From: CAZWKX01 sp964633975
GTDB taxonomy: Bacteria > Actinomycetota > Acidimicrobiia > Spongiisociales > UBA11373
Length of the DNA: 64,000 nt
Assembly (NCBI GenBank): GCA_964633975.1
Contig: CAZWKX010000002.1
Span: forward strand, 45,422-109,421
Reading direction: 5' to 3'
Positions within the stretch are counted from its first letter, which is position 1; each line of letters starts with the position of its first letter. Below the pieces are notes generated by a model. The model was not told where the DNA came from, did not search any database, and saw nothing but the letters and a program-made list of their open reading frames with translations. Shown piece by piece: positions 8,559 to 18,075 of this stretch. The translations under genes were made by a program, and so were the position numbers.

Positions 8559-8948
8559 GCCATCACCTCCTCCCGGCTCTCGGCGGTTCTCCCCGCGTCT
8601 CCACGATGACGGATCTCCGGCAGGTTACCGAGCGGGAGTCTCATCGGCGGGCACGCGACCCCGCTCCCTCCCTCTCCTCTTGGGGCCACCACCACTCAAT
8701 CGCCGGCACCTGCCCGGCAACGGCCCGTTGAGCACCGATCAAGCTCTTCGGCAAAGCGCGTATGCGCCTTTGAATACGTCGCCGAGCCGGTTAGCATGAT
8801 GAGCGGTGCCCTCGTGGCGCCCCACCCGCAGGTCCCCTTGCCCCCCTAGGGGGCCTGCACACCCACCGGGATCGGCCCGCGACGCAAGTCGCGGGCCGAT
8901 CTTCGATCGGCGCGCACCGCTCCCGTCGCTGCTTGAATCCGCCTCGAC
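8559..8948. other. 390-base intergenic region between divergent selD and mgtE
   Basis: This is the only gene-free stretch longer than 300 bases. The selD-proximal part (8571-8770) shows no credible frame and no tRNA cloverleaf on either strand; I looked in particular for a tRNA-Sec. The mgtE-proximal part (about 8800-8901) holds three consecutive hairpins annotated separately. Promoters for both genes must lie here, but no convincing -10/-35 pair stands out. Confidence 0.7.
8803..8901 (+). promoter_or_regulatory. Structured leader of mgtE with three hairpins
   Basis: Three hairpins lie in series ahead of the mgtE start. The first is GGTGCC-ctcgt-GGCGCC (8805-8821, one G-U pair). The second pairs GCAGG and CCCC with GGGG and CCTGC (8828-8858). 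The third is a perfect 14-bp stem (8870-8883 with 8888-8901) closed by a GCAA tetraloop. No U-run follows the last one and the mgtE ATG is 48 bases on, so it is not a textbook terminator. mgtE leaders often carry Mg-sensing RNAs, but this does not match the M-box as I know it. Confidence 0.45.
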
Positions 8949-10325
8949 ATGAGACTTCGTCTTCGCCGCCCTCGCGATCTCGCCATCGCCCTGCGCGATC
9001 TGGCTCGACGGCGGCCTCGGCAGGCCGAGGAGTACCTCGACACCCACCAGGAACAGTGGGGTTCTCTCGCCGAGGCCGACCCCCACGACGCCGCAGACAT
9101 CCTCGAGGCACTCGACGAGGAAGCGGCCGCCGACCTGATCTCCGGTCTTGAGGCCGAGCAGGCCGCAGAGGTGCTGGAGGAGATGCGCCACGAGGCCGCC
9201 GCCGACGTGCTCGAGGAGATGTCACCGGCGGAGGCGGCCGAGATGATCGCCGCCCTCCCCCCGGATGAGGCCGCCGACATCATCGGCCAGCTTGAGGAAG
9301 ACGCCCGTCGCCAGCTACTCGAGTCGGTCGGCGCCGAAGAGCTGGGCGAGGCACTCGCGCTCCTCGCCTACCCCGCCGATTCCGCCGGGGGCCTGATGAC
9401 GACCGAGGTGGCCACGCTGCCGTCCGCCATCAGTGCCGGGGAGGCCATCGAGGCGCTGCGCCGACTGCACGACTCCTTGGAGAGCCTCTCCTACGTGTAC
9501 GTCGTCGATCCAACACGACGCCTCCTCGGAGTTGTCTCGTTCCGCGACCTCGTGTTTGCCCGCCCCGGGGCCACACTCGACGAGGTCATGGTGCCGAGCC
9601 CGGTGGCGGTGCGGACCGAGACCGACCGCGCCGACGTCGCCAGCCTCATCCAGCGCTACAACCTGCTCGCCCTCCCCGTCGTCGACCGCGAGGGCGTCCT
9701 CCTCGGCATGGTCACGATCGACGACGTCATCGTCGAGGTGCAGCAGGAGGCCACCGAGGACATCGCCGCCATGGTCGGTGCCGGCCTCGAGGAGACCATC
9801 TACACCCCCGTGTCGCACTCGGTGCGATCCCGCCTGCCCTGGACCGCGTTCAATCTCGCCACCGCGTTTCTGGTCGGCTTCGTCGTCAGCCGCTTCGAGC
9901 CGGTCATCAGCCGGCTCACAGTGCTCGCCGCCTACATGCCCGTCATTGCCTCGGTGGGAGGCAACAGCGGAGCCCAAAGCCAGGCCATCGTCATCCGTGC
10001 CATGGCCATCGACCACATCCCGTCGGTTCTGATACGGCGGGTCCTCTTCCGCTCCACCCTCATCGGTCTCTTCAACGGCCTCGCCATCGGCGCACTGTCG
10101 GGGACGATCGCCGCCCTCTTCACGCACAACGCCAAGATTGGGATGGTCATCGGCCTGGCCGCCTTCACCAACCTGCTCGTAGCCAATCTCGCCGGCAGCA
10201 GCATCCCGTTGATCCTCGACAAGATGGGACAGGACCCGGCACTCGCCTCGAACATCTTCATGACGATGATTACCGACCTGGTGGGCTTCGGCGGGTTCCT
10301 CGCCATCGCCACCGCGCTTCTGTAG
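8949..10325 (+). CDS. mgtE: Magnesium transporter MgtE
   Basis: 458 residues, normal for MgtE. It is a dimeric Mg2+ channel of the inner membrane. Order: an acidic superhelical N domain (about 20-135) with repeats such as DPHDAADILEAL and DEAADII; two CBS domains (about 140-265; DSAGGLMTTE, VVDREGVLLGMVT); a connecting helix; then five transmembrane helices (about 290-458) with the pore-region signature VGGNSGAQSQAIVIRA. The CBS and N domains gate the channel by intracellular Mg. No clear Shine-Dalgarno sequence precedes the ATG. The hairpin-rich leader upstream may regulate it. Confidence 0.96.
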   Translation: MRLRLRRPRDLAIALRDLARRRPRQAEEYLDTHQEQWGSLAEADPHDAADILEALDEEAAADLISGLEAEQAAEVLEEMRHEAAADVLEEMSPAEAAEMIAALPPDEAADIIGQLEEDARRQLLESVGAEELGEALALLAYPADSAGGLMTTEVATLPSAISAGEAIEALRRLHDSLESLSYVYVVDPTRRLLGVVSFRDLVFARPGATLDEVMVPSPVAVRTETDRADVASLIQRYNLLALPVVDREGVLLGMVTIDDVIVEVQQEATEDIAAMVGAGLEETIYTPVSHSVRSRLPWTAFNLATAFLVGFVVSRFEPVISRLTVLAAYMPVIASVGGNSGAQSQAIVIRAMAIDHIPSVLIRRVLFRSTLIGLFNGLAIGALSGTIAALFTHNAKIGMVIGLAAFTNLLVANLAGSSIPLILDKMGQDPALASNIFMTMITDLVGFGGFLAIATALL

Positions 10326-10348
10326 AACCCTGCTCCGCAGCCATCCGC

Positions 10349-10783
10349 CTAGTTGCCCAGGCCGACCCGCTCGGCGAGCCACTCCTCGTAGGTGATCCCC
10401 TCCAAATACGGCTCGAAGTGAACCTGGCGCCAGCGGCGCTGCACCTGCTCGAAGAGCTCGGGAGAGGGCTCCTCGGCGAGCCCGATGCCGGCAACGGTGA
10501 GAGCCGGAGCCCAGCCCCGGCTCCCCAGCGCCTCGTCCACCGCCACCCGCCAGTCGGCGGGTACCCGGCCGTAGTGCCTCGGATCCGTCCAATAGCGGGC
10601 GAGCCTGGCCGCCAGGCGCGCGGCGCGGCGGACCTCCCGTGCCAGCCGGCCGGAGGGCGGTTCCACAGAGCCGAGAGTGCCTTCGAGCCACTCGGAGAGC
10701 ACATCGTCGCTGCACCCCTGTGGATCGGCAACGGTCCGCTCGTAGAGCCCGTCGACGGCGGTGACGATGTCGACGTAGTTCAC
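10349..10783 (-). CDS. Conserved hypothetical protein coupled to the aminotransferase gene
   Basis: 144 residues from GTG 10783. The GTG overlaps the TGA of the upstream aminotransferase gene (GTGA), indicating translational coupling. The protein is helical and rich in Arg, Glu and Trp, with no signal peptide or membrane segment; the C-terminal part reads FEPYLEGITYEEWLAERVG. I do not recognise the family. Coupling to a class IV aminotransferase suggests a linked role, but no catalytic motif is visible. Longer frames on this strand are the aminotransferase read out of frame. Confidence 0.7.
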   Translation of the reverse strand: MNYVDIVTAVDGLYERTVADPQGCSDDVLSEWLEGTLGSVEPPSGRLAREVRRAARLAARLARYWTDPRHYGRVPADWRVAVDEALGSRGWAPALTVAGIGLAEEPSPELFEQVQRRWRQVHFEPYLEGITYEEWLAERVGLGN

Positions 10784-11607
10784 CCGGCCGCGGTCTCCTC
10801 GCGCACTATGTCGCGATAGGCGCTTGCCAGCGCCGCAGTTACATCGCCCGTGGCCTTGGCGTGCTCCCCCATCACCCCGATCCGGCTGACCTCCTTCACC
10901 GTGGAAAGGGCCATCGCCTCGTCCGCATCGATGAGGCGCTGCAAAGGGAAACGGCCCTCTGCGACCGGAAATTCGAGGCGGGCGGCGCTCTCGATGAGCA
11001 CGCTGCGGGTGATCGAAGGCAGGATGCCCAGAGCCAGCTCGGGTGTCTCGATGTGGCCGTCGTTGAACCAAGCCACAGTGAACGTCGGGCCCTCCAAGAC
11101 GAGATTCCCGGCACCGAGAAGCAGGGCGTCATCGAATCCCCGCCCCCGGGCAATGTCGCCGCAGGCCATGTTCGGAGCATACGACAGCCACTTCACCCCG
11201 TAGAACGGGCTCTTGTTTGTGGCCGGATGCCAAGGAGCCACGACCGGAAGCAGCCGAAGCGCCTCGGGCACCGGGGGCATCGGCTCCCAGAGCACGATGG
11301 CGCGCGACGCCGCCCCCTGCAACAGATCCCGGCCTCCTCCGGTCACGATGATGCGAACCAGGCAGCTCCCCCCGGAGGCTGCAACGGCCGAGGCCCAAGC
11401 TTCGAGATCCGCACGCTGCGGTGGCTCCACACCAATCACCGCCAGGCCGCGCAAGAGCCGATCCAGATGCTCGGCCAGCCGAAACAGCACACCGTCGTAC
11501 GACCGGACGACCTCAAAACACCCAAACCCACGCTGCAACCCCCAATCGAACACCGAGACGAACGCCTCCTCGGGCGCCACTTCTGCACCGTCGACGAGAA
11601 CTCTCAT
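10780..11607 (-). CDS. Class IV aminotransferase (4-amino-4-deoxychorismate lyase or D-/branched-chain aminotransferase type)
   Basis: 275 residues, PLP-dependent fold type IV. The N-terminus VLVDGAEVAPEEAFVSVFDWGLQRGFGCFEVV is typical (quoted only as its first part: VLVDGAEVAPEEAFVSVFDW). The PLP lysine lies in GVKWLSY, followed by GFDDALLLG and the cofactor-phosphate region LALGILPSITRSVL. The STVKEVSRI segment fits this family. Sequence alone does not separate PabC (folate branch) from BCAT or D-amino-acid transaminase; length and the EVVRSYDG motif lean to PabC. It is first in a two-gene unit and divergent from glnE with 56 bases between starts. Confidence 0.82.
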   Translation of the reverse strand: MRVLVDGAEVAPEEAFVSVFDWGLQRGFGCFEVVRSYDGVLFRLAEHLDRLLRGLAVIGVEPPQRADLEAWASAVAASGGSCLVRIIVTGGGRDLLQGAASRAIVLWEPMPPVPEALRLLPVVAPWHPATNKSPFYGVKWLSYAPNMACGDIARGRGFDDALLLGAGNLVLEGPTFTVAWFNDGHIETPELALGILPSITRSVLIESAARLEFPVAEGRFPLQRLIDADEAMALSTVKEVSRIGVMGEHAKATGDVTAALASAYRDIVREETAAG

Positions 11608-11663
11608 GTTGCTCAGGCTAGCTCCGGCCTCACCGCCGCCGACCGCGGCCCTAGCCTTCTGAC

Positions 11664-14555
11664 ATGGCCCGCTCCCTGGCCCGCTACGGCATCGACGAGA
11701 CCATCCGGGGGCCGCTATCCGCGGCCGGATGGATCGACGGCGACTCGCTGGCCCAGGCGGCCGTCCCTCTGCTCGAAGAAAGCCGAAGAGGACCCGACCC
11801 CGACGGGGCGCTGCCTCGCCTCGCCGCCGTGCTCGAGGCCGATCCGGCCCTTGGGCGACGGGCCTTGGACCACCCCTTCCTAGGCCGCGCTCTCATCGCC
11901 ATCGCCGGCGCCAGCCCGGCCCTATCACGTATCGCCGCAGCCGACCCCGCCGCTCTGCTGCGCGCCGCCGACGGGCCACCGGCCCGCCAGCACATAGAGC
12001 TGCCGGGAGACCGGGCCGGACAGCTTCGAGCCATCCGGCGCCAGGTCTCGGCACGCCTCCTCGGCATCGCCGCCCACGACCTCATCGGCCGGCTTCCCAT
12101 GCCCAAGGTCGCCCGCCATCTCAGCAACGTTGCCGACGATGCGGCCGCGGCTGCCATCGCGGCCATGGCCGACGACCCCCACCTCGAAGGTATCGACCCG
12201 GTCCCCTTCTCCGTAATCGCCATGGGCAAGTGGGGCGGACGCGAGCTCAACTACGCCTCCGACATCGACGTGATGTTCGTATACGAAGCGCCCGAGGGTC
12301 ACACGCAGGCGGCTCATTCCGCCCAGCGCCGCGCCGAATCGTTTCTCGATGCGCTCGCCACCCCCACCGCCGACGGCCTCGCCTTTAGGGTCGACGCCGA
12401 CCTCAGGCCCGAAGGCGCGTCAGGACCCCTGGCTCGCACGCTCGCCTCCTATCGGTCCTACTGGGAACGCTGGGCCGACACCTGGGAGTTCCAGGCCCTC
12501 ATCAAGGCACGCGTCGCAGCCGGCGACCGGAAGCTGGGCAACGCCTTTCTCAAGGCCGCCGAGCCCTTCGTCTACCCAGAGACCCTCGGCGCCGACGCCG
12601 TACACGAGGTCAGATCCCTCAAAGCGAGGGCCGAGGCACTGGCGGAGCGCCAAAGCGGTGTCGAGATCAAACGCGGCGTCGGGGGAATCCGTGACGTTGA
12701 GTTCGCCGTGCAGCTCCTTCAGCTGGTCCACGGCCGCAGCGATCCCAGCCTGCGATCGGCCAACACCTTGGAAGCCCTCAAAGTGCTGCGCCGCTCCGGA
12801 TACGTGCGACCCGACGACGCCGCGGCTCTCGAAGATGCATATCGCTGGCTTCGCGACGTCGAGCATCGGCTCCAGATCGTCGAGCTCCGTCAGACTCATG
12901 AGCTACCCGCCAGCTCTTTCGAACGCGATCGTATAGCCAAGTCCATGGGATTCCGGGACGACGCCGAGGCCACCGCTCTCGAGCGGTTCGAGGCCGAGCT
13001 GGTGGAACTGCGTGCCGCCATTCGCACAATCCACGAGAGGCTCTTCTACCGCCCTTTGCTCGAGGCGTACGCCGAATCGCCCGTCGTTCGTCTCACCCCC
13101 GAAGGCGCGGCGCGACAGCTGGCTGCGCTCGGCTTCACCGATCTCGAAGGCGCCAAGCAGGCATTCGCCGACCTCACCACCGGTCTCTCTCGCCGCAGCA
13201 AGCTCATGCAGCAGCTCCTCCCCTTGATGATGGACTGGCTTTCCCAGGCCCCCAACCCCGACCTGGGGCTCGCCCAGCTGCGGCTTCTGGTCACCTCGAC
13301 CCCCGACAATGCTCTGCTCGTCTCTGCGATGCGCGACAACCCGGTTGCCGCCGAACGGCTGTGCACGCTCCTCGGCACAGGCAAGCTCCTCGGCAGGCTG
13401 CTCGACCGCATTCCACCAAGCCTTTCCCGCCTCGGAGACAATGCAGCCCTCGGCGCCTTCCCAGAACGCGATGCCCTCATCGAAGAAGCCGAGCGCCGTG
13501 TGGCTCTGCGCTCCGGTGACGACACCGCCCCCGAAGCCCTGCGCCGCTTCACCGAGGCCCACCTGCTCTGGATCGCCGGCCAGGATCTCATCGGCCACGT
13601 CGACGAGGTCCTCGTCGGCCGGCGCCTCTCCGACCTCGCCGATGCGGCCGTCGAGTCCGCACTCTCGCTGGCAGTCCGTCTCCAGCAGGGCGAAGGAATC
13701 GAGCCGCCGCCGATCGCGATCATCGCCTTCGGCAAATGGGGCGGCCGCGAGCTCAACTACGGCTCCGACCTCGATGCCATGGCCGTGTTCCGGTCCACCG
13801 CCGACGGAGGTGCCGAAACCGCAGCCCGCGTCGTCGAGAGCCTGATGGCAACGCTCACCCCGGGGGCCGCGGTCTGGCCCGGCCTTTCCGTGGATCTAGA
13901 TCTCCGTCCCGAGGGCCGCAAGGGCCCCATCGCCCGCTCCCTCGAGGCCTTCCTGACCTACTGGACGCGCTGGGCCGACACCTGGGAGCTCCAGGCCTTG
14001 CTTCGAGCTCGGCACGCCGCCGGCGACCCTGATCTGGGAGCCGAGTTCATGGCAGCCGCCGAGGACCGCCTCTTCGCCGCCGGCCTCGGCAGAGACTCCG
14101 AGCGCGAGATACGACGGATCAAAGCACGCGTCGAACAAGAGCGGATTTCCCCCGACGAGGACCCCGAGTTCCACATGAAGCTGGGCCGAGGGGGCATGTC
14201 CGACGTCGAATGGCTGGTGCAGCTCCTCCAGCTGCGCCATGGCGGCAAGACCCCGCCGCTCCGGACCTCCAGCACGCTGGCCGGCCTGCAAGCCCTCGAA
14301 GACGCCGATCTGCTGTCGCACGAGCACGCCCAGATTCTCGAAGCCTCGTACCGCTTCTGCGCACGAGTACGGAATCGCCTCTTCCTCCAAGCGGGCCGGC
14401 CTCGCGACTCGCTGCCATCCGATCCCGCAGAGGTGACACGACTCGCCCGTTCGCTCGGCTATGCGCGTCTGCCCCGAGCGTCGCTTCGGGAGGAGTACCG
14501 CCGACTCACCCGCAGAGCCAGGCGGGTCTTTGAGCAACTCTTCTACGAGCAATAG
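11664..14555 (+). CDS. glnE: Glutamine synthetase adenylyltransferase/adenylyl-removing enzyme
   Basis: 963 residues, full length. GlnE adenylylates and de-adenylylates glutamine synthetase to match nitrogen status. Both nucleotidyltransferase domains are present: near residue 188 (GKWGGRELNYASDIDVMFVY) and near residue 690 (FGKWGGRELNYGSDLDAMAVF, with SDLDA). Each is followed by an RPEG motif and a GG.RDVE or GGMSDVEW helix region. The central R domain links them. glnA and glnB are not in the window. The M20D amidohydrolase gene starts 20 bases later and is probably in the same transcript. Confidence 0.96.
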   Translation: MARSLARYGIDETIRGPLSAAGWIDGDSLAQAAVPLLEESRRGPDPDGALPRLAAVLEADPALGRRALDHPFLGRALIAIAGASPALSRIAAADPAALLRAADGPPARQHIELPGDRAGQLRAIRRQVSARLLGIAAHDLIGRLPMPKVARHLSNVADDAAAAAIAAMADDPHLEGIDPVPFSVIAMGKWGGRELNYASDIDVMFVYEAPEGHTQAAHSAQRRAESFLDALATPTADGLAFRVDADLRPEGASGPLARTLASYRSYWERWADTWEFQALIKARVAAGDRKLGNAFLKAAEPFVYPETLGADAVHEVRSLKARAEALAERQSGVEIKRGVGGIRDVEFAVQLLQLVHGRSDPSLRSANTLEALKVLRRSGYVRPDDAAALEDAYRWLRDVEHRLQIVELRQTHELPASSFERDRIAKSMGFRDDAEATALERFEAELVELRAAIRTIHERLFYRPLLEAYAESPVVRLTPEGAARQLAALGFTDLEGAKQAFADLTTGLSRRSKLMQQLLPLMMDWLSQAPNPDLGLAQLRLLVTSTPDNALLVSAMRDNPVAAERLCTLLGTGKLLGRLLDRIPPSLSRLGDNAALGAFPERDALIEEAERRVALRSGDDTAPEALRRFTEAHLLWIAGQDLIGHVDEVLVGRRLSDLADAAVESALSLAVRLQQGEGIEPPPIAIIAFGKWGGRELNYGSDLDAMAVFRSTADGGAETAARVVESLMATLTPGAAVWPGLSVDLDLRPEGRKGPIARSLEAFLTYWTRWADTWELQALLRARHAAGDPDLGAEFMAAAEDRLFAAGLGRDSEREIRRIKARVEQERISPDEDPEFHMKLGRGGMSDVEWLVQLLQLRHGGKTPPLRTSSTLAGLQALEDADLLSHEHAQILEASYRFCARVRNRLFLQAGRPRDSLPSDPAEVTRLARSLGYARLPRASLREEYRRLTRRARRVFEQLFYEQ

Positions 14556-14575
14556 CTGCAGGGCAAAGGGCTACC

Positions 14576-15781
14576 ATGCCGCCCCTTCGAGACACCATGC
14601 CACACGTCGAACAGATCAGATCCCTCGTCGACGAAGAAGCCACAGCCGCCGTAGCGCTGCGCCGCGCCCTGCATCGACGGCCGGAGCTGGCCTGGCAGGA
14701 GTTCCAGACCACAGACACGCTGGCGGCCTTTCTCGCCGAAGCCGGACTGGAACCACGACTGCGCGAGGAAGGGACCGGCCTGACGGTCGACGTAGGACCC
14801 GAAAGAGGCCCCACCGTCGCCTTCCGCGCCGATCTCGACGCTCTCCCGATCACCGAGGAGAACCCGGTGCCCTATGCCTCGGCGGTCCCCGGCGTCATGC
14901 ACGCCTGCGGGCACGACGTGCATACCGCCATCGCCGCCGGCATAGCCCGGGTTCTCAGCCGCGCCGGCAGCCTTCCGGGGCGGGCCCGGATCGTCTTCCA
15001 GCCGGCCGAGGAGGCGTCGCCGGGGGGCGCGGTGAGCCTCATCGCCGACGGCGTGCTCAAAGACATTTCGGCGATCCTTGCCTTCCACGTTGACCCATCG
15101 ATCCCGCCGGGCACCGTCGGCTTGCGCGCCGGTCCCATCACAGGCGCCTGCGATCGGCTCCGGGTCCTGCTCACCGGGCCCGGCGGTCACACCTCCCGAC
15201 CCCATCTCACCGTCGACCTGGTGCATGCCGCAGCCAGAGTCGTCGACGCCTTGCCCGCGCTGCTCCAGCGAACCATCGACCCGCGCCACCCCATCGTCAC
15301 GGTCTTCGGCCGCATTTCAGGCGGCGAGGCAGAGAACGTAATCCCCACTCGCATCGAGCTGGCCGGCACGGTCCGGCTCTTCGACCTGGAGACGTGGCGC
15401 TCCTTGCCGGAGACGGTGGGGCGCCTCATCGACGGCATCGCCGGTCCCCTCGGCGCCACCGCCACCGTCGACTACCGGCCAGGCTCACCCCCGGTTGTGA
15501 ACGACGCCGAGATCATCGAAGTACTCCGGGCCGCCGCAAGCGAAGCCCTCGGAGCCGATTCGGTGCTCTCCACGCACCGGAGCATGGGTTCCGAGGATTT
15601 CGCCCGGTACCTGGAATCGGTCCCCGGTGCCCTGCTGCGCCTCGGAGCAGCGCTCCCCGACCGAAGAACCGACCTCCACGCCGCCGATTTCGACATCGAC
15701 GAGCGGGCCGTCGGCGCCGGGATCCTTGCCGGGGCGGTCTGTCTCCTCCACCTCATGGAGGACCGCGTCGTCCGCTCCTAG
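14576..15781 (+). CDS. M20D-family amidohydrolase (hippurate/IAA-amino-acid hydrolase type)
   Basis: 401 residues, a metal-dependent amidase. Family marks: LRRALHRRPELAWQEF, FRADLDALPI, MHACGHDVHTA (metal-binding Cys, His and Asp), QPAEEASPGGA, GGHTSRPH, VIPTRIELAGTVR and the late SMGSEDFARYLE. The dimerisation lid domain sits in the middle (about 190-300). Members hydrolyse N-acyl amino acids; the true substrate is unknown. AAAGGG five bases before ATG 14576 supports that start. Its TAG overlaps the stop of the convergent DAHP synthase gene within one CTAG. Confidence 0.9.
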   Translation: MPPLRDTMPHVEQIRSLVDEEATAAVALRRALHRRPELAWQEFQTTDTLAAFLAEAGLEPRLREEGTGLTVDVGPERGPTVAFRADLDALPITEENPVPYASAVPGVMHACGHDVHTAIAAGIARVLSRAGSLPGRARIVFQPAEEASPGGAVSLIADGVLKDISAILAFHVDPSIPPGTVGLRAGPITGACDRLRVLLTGPGGHTSRPHLTVDLVHAAARVVDALPALLQRTIDPRHPIVTVFGRISGGEAENVIPTRIELAGTVRLFDLETWRSLPETVGRLIDGIAGPLGATATVDYRPGSPPVVNDAEIIEVLRAAASEALGADSVLSTHRSMGSEDFARYLESVPGALLRLGAALPDRRTDLHAADFDIDERAVGAGILAGAVCLLHLMEDRVVRS

Positions 15782-16791
15782 ACCAGCCTTCCCACAACCT
15801 CGGCCAGGGCGCGTATCTGGGTCATCAGCTCGACGAACTCCGCGGGGAGTATCGCCTGGGCCCCGTCCACCAACGCGGTCTCAGGAGCCGGATGCACGTC
15901 AACCAAGATGCCGTCGGCGCCTATGGCCACCGCCGAACGAGCGAGCGGCGACACCAGAAAGCGGTGACCCCCCGAGTGCGAAGGATCGACGATGATCGGA
16001 AGGTGCGAGAGGCTCTTCACCACCGGGATCGCCGAGATGTCGAGCGTGTTGCGGGTCCGGCCCTCGAAGGTGCGTATGCCCCTCTCGCACAACACGATGT
16101 GGTGGTTGCCCTCCTTGTAGATGTACTCGGCGGCGTTGAGCCACTCGTCGATGGTGGCGGTGAAGCCCCGTTTCAGCAGCACCGGCTTCGGCTGACGACC
16201 CACCTCGGCGAGGAGGGTGAAGTTGGCCATGTTGCGCGTGCCGATACGCAGCAGGTCGGCGTACGAGGCGACGAGCTCGACGTGCCGGGGATCGACCACC
16301 TCGGCGACAAAAGGCAGCCCGTACTCCTCTCGAGCCTCGGCCAGCAGCTTCAGGCCCCGCTCCCCAAGGCCCTGGAACGTGTAGGGGGAGGTCCGCGGCT
16401 TGAAGGCGTCACCTCGCAGGATCGAGGCCCCGGCCTCCTTTACGGCAGCGGCCGAGGCGAAGAGCTGCTCTCGGCTCTCCACGGCGCACGGCCCGGCAAT
16501 CACAACGAGCTTGTCGCCGCCTACAGCAACACCCCCCACATCGATGACGGAGTCCTTCTCCTGGAACTCCCGGCTCACGAATTTGAAGGGGGTGAGTACA
16601 GGCACAGCCCGTTCCACGCCCGGGAAGGCCTCCCAGGGCAGCTGCTGGATGTGGGCCCGATCTCCCACCGCGCCGATGACCGTGCGGAACTGCCCCTCCG
16701 ACACATGAGCTTCGGCGCCGATCTCGCGCAGCCTCTCCACCACGCGTGCCACGTCCTCGTCCGTCGAGCCGTGTTTCATAACAATGATCAA
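15778..16791 (-). CDS. aroF: 3-deoxy-7-phosphoheptulonate synthase, type I-beta, with N-terminal ferredoxin-like domain
   Basis: 337 residues. It condenses phosphoenolpyruvate and erythrose 4-phosphate, the first step to chorismate. An N-terminal regulatory ferredoxin-like domain (about 1-70; IIVMKHGSTDEDVARV) precedes the TIM barrel with VIAGPCAVES, RGDAFKPRTSPYTFQG, IGTRNMANF, PVLLKRG, LCERGIRTFE and DPSHSGGHR. Homologues usually begin with Met-Ile-Ile-Val-Met, which fits the TTG at 16791; a GTG at 16815 behind GAGGAG is the main alternative. It may supply the same chorismate pool used by a PabC-like enzyme upstream in the window. Confidence 0.93.
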   Translation of the reverse strand: MIIVMKHGSTDEDVARVVERLREIGAEAHVSEGQFRTVIGAVGDRAHIQQLPWEAFPGVERAVPVLTPFKFVSREFQEKDSVIDVGGVAVGGDKLVVIAGPCAVESREQLFASAAAVKEAGASILRGDAFKPRTSPYTFQGLGERGLKLLAEAREEYGLPFVAEVVDPRHVELVASYADLLRIGTRNMANFTLLAEVGRQPKPVLLKRGFTATIDEWLNAAEYIYKEGNHHIVLCERGIRTFEGRTRNTLDISAIPVVKSLSHLPIIVDPSHSGGHRFLVSPLARSAVAIGADGILVDVHPAPETALVDGAQAILPAEFVELMTQIRALAEVVGRLV

Positions 16792-16972
16792 GGTGTCATC
16801 ACCACCTCGGGACACATGACTCCTCACCGAGGCACCCGCATCGGTATGCCGCCGGCACCCGGCGGGCGGCACGATCAGTCAGCATAGGGCGTTGTGCAAC
16901 CGCTGGAAAAAGCGCGATCGTTTCGGCGCGTCGACTCGACTCGATACCGGCGCGGGCCGGACCGGGGCGCCC

Positions 16973-17377
16973 CTAGTACTCAACGACCGAACGGAGCTCC
17001 TTGGCATGTGCCACCCAACGTTCAACCATCGACTCCGTGGGAAGGCGGCGCACCAGCCTCTTGCGCTCGTTGACCTCGGCCATCGCCTCGGTCAGGTTCG
17101 ACGCATTCCGCGTGCGTAGCTCCTTCACGGTGTCGACACCGGCCGCCTCGAGAAGGTCGGAGTATTCCTCGCCGACTCCCTTCACCCTCATCAGATCGGC
17201 CCGGTTGACCCACTCCAGAATCAGATGCTGGCTGAGGCCGGTAGCCCCACTCAGCGCCTTGCGGCCCTTTCTCGTCGCCCCGCGCCTGAGCAGAGCTTCC
17301 GTTGTACGGACTTTCGCCTTGCGCAGGGTACGACCGTACTGGACACCAATCCCCTCGATGGCATCGATGGAAGCCAT
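16973..17377 (-). CDS. DUF4332-like helix-hairpin-helix protein
   Basis: 134 residues, soluble, basic. Two helix-hairpin-helix-like repeats are visible: IEGIGVQYGRTLRKAKVRTT near the start and LMRVKGVGEEYSDLLEAAGV in the middle, each with a G-x-G turn and a following helix. This pattern is that of DUF4332 proteins, of unknown function and sometimes linked to DNA-binding HhH folds. GGAAGGAG precedes the ATG. It stands alone between the DAHP synthase and nucleotidyltransferase genes on the same strand. Confidence 0.8.
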   Translation of the reverse strand: MASIDAIEGIGVQYGRTLRKAKVRTTEALLRRGATRKGRKALSGATGLSQHLILEWVNRADLMRVKGVGEEYSDLLEAAGVDTVKELRTRNASNLTEAMAEVNERKRLVRRLPTESMVERWVAHAKELRSVVEY

Positions 17378-17490
17378 GGCACTCCTTCCAAAGGTTGCGG
17401 CGGTGGAGCCAAGCCTAGGTGCGGCTCAGCCAGCGCGGGCGCAGAATACAGTTTCGCTTCGGCAAGCTGCAGACGAACGGCCGAGCATCT

Positions 17491-18075
17491 TCAGCGGCCC
17501 CGTCTCCTGAGATCCTCAGGCTCATCGACGTCGTCCGGGGGCAGGCAGTCGAACCTCACCTCCTTCACCCACTGTGGATGAGCTTTGAGCAAGCCGGCAG
17601 CGCCTTGATCGCCGGTGAGCCCGGCAAACCGAGGCCACAGCGAGCGATCTACGAGCACGGGATTGCCCCGCTGGTAGCGGTATACGGGGATCACCGCCGG
17701 CCGGCCGCTGCTCTGCATCACCTCCAGCAGCCGGGGAGGCACGGCGGCTGGGATCTCCGGCTGATCGCCCAGCACCATGAATGCCCTCTCCGGCGCCCGC
17801 TCGCGCATGAGAACGTCGACACCCACTCGAATAGAGGAGGCCAACCCCTCTTCCCACTCTGGGTTCACCGCGATCACCGAATCCCCAAAGTCGACCGCTT
17901 CGAGGATCTGGTCGGCATCGGCGCCGAGCACGACGACCATGAGATCGACGGGCCAGCCGGAGACCATGGTGACGACCTGCTCCAGCAGCGGACGCCCATC
18001 CCACTCGACGAGCTGCTTGGGGCGCCCCATGCGGCGCGCCCCACCACCAGCGAGCACCAGCGCGGCCGTGGACAT
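17491..18075 (-). CDS. MocA/MobA-like nucleotidyltransferase
   Basis: 194 residues. The GT-A nucleotide-binding start ALVLAGGGARRMGRPKQLVEW is cut short here as ALVLAGGGARRMGRPK, followed by PLLEQVV, a mid-protein VVLGADAD and the metal-site region MVLGDQPEI. This is the MocA subfamily (CTP:molybdopterin cytidylyltransferase) and its relatives. No other molybdenum-cofactor gene is nearby, so the substrate is uncertain. ATG 18075 is well placed behind AAGGAAGGTG; a GTG three codons earlier is possible. Confidence 0.85.
   Translation of the reverse strand: MSTAALVLAGGGARRMGRPKQLVEWDGRPLLEQVVTMVSGWPVDLMVVVLGADADQILEAVDFGDSVIAVNPEWEEGLASSIRVGVDVLMRERAPERAFMVLGDQPEIPAAVPPRLLEVMQSSGRPAVIPVYRYQRGNPVLVDRSLWPRFAGLTGDQGAAGLLKAHPQWVKEVRFDCLPPDDVDEPEDLRRRGR

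Noticed and set aside
8571..8800. tRNA-Sec next to selD
   Set aside because: No cloverleaf, no TTCAA-type loop with pairing arms, and no matching anticodon stem on either strand.
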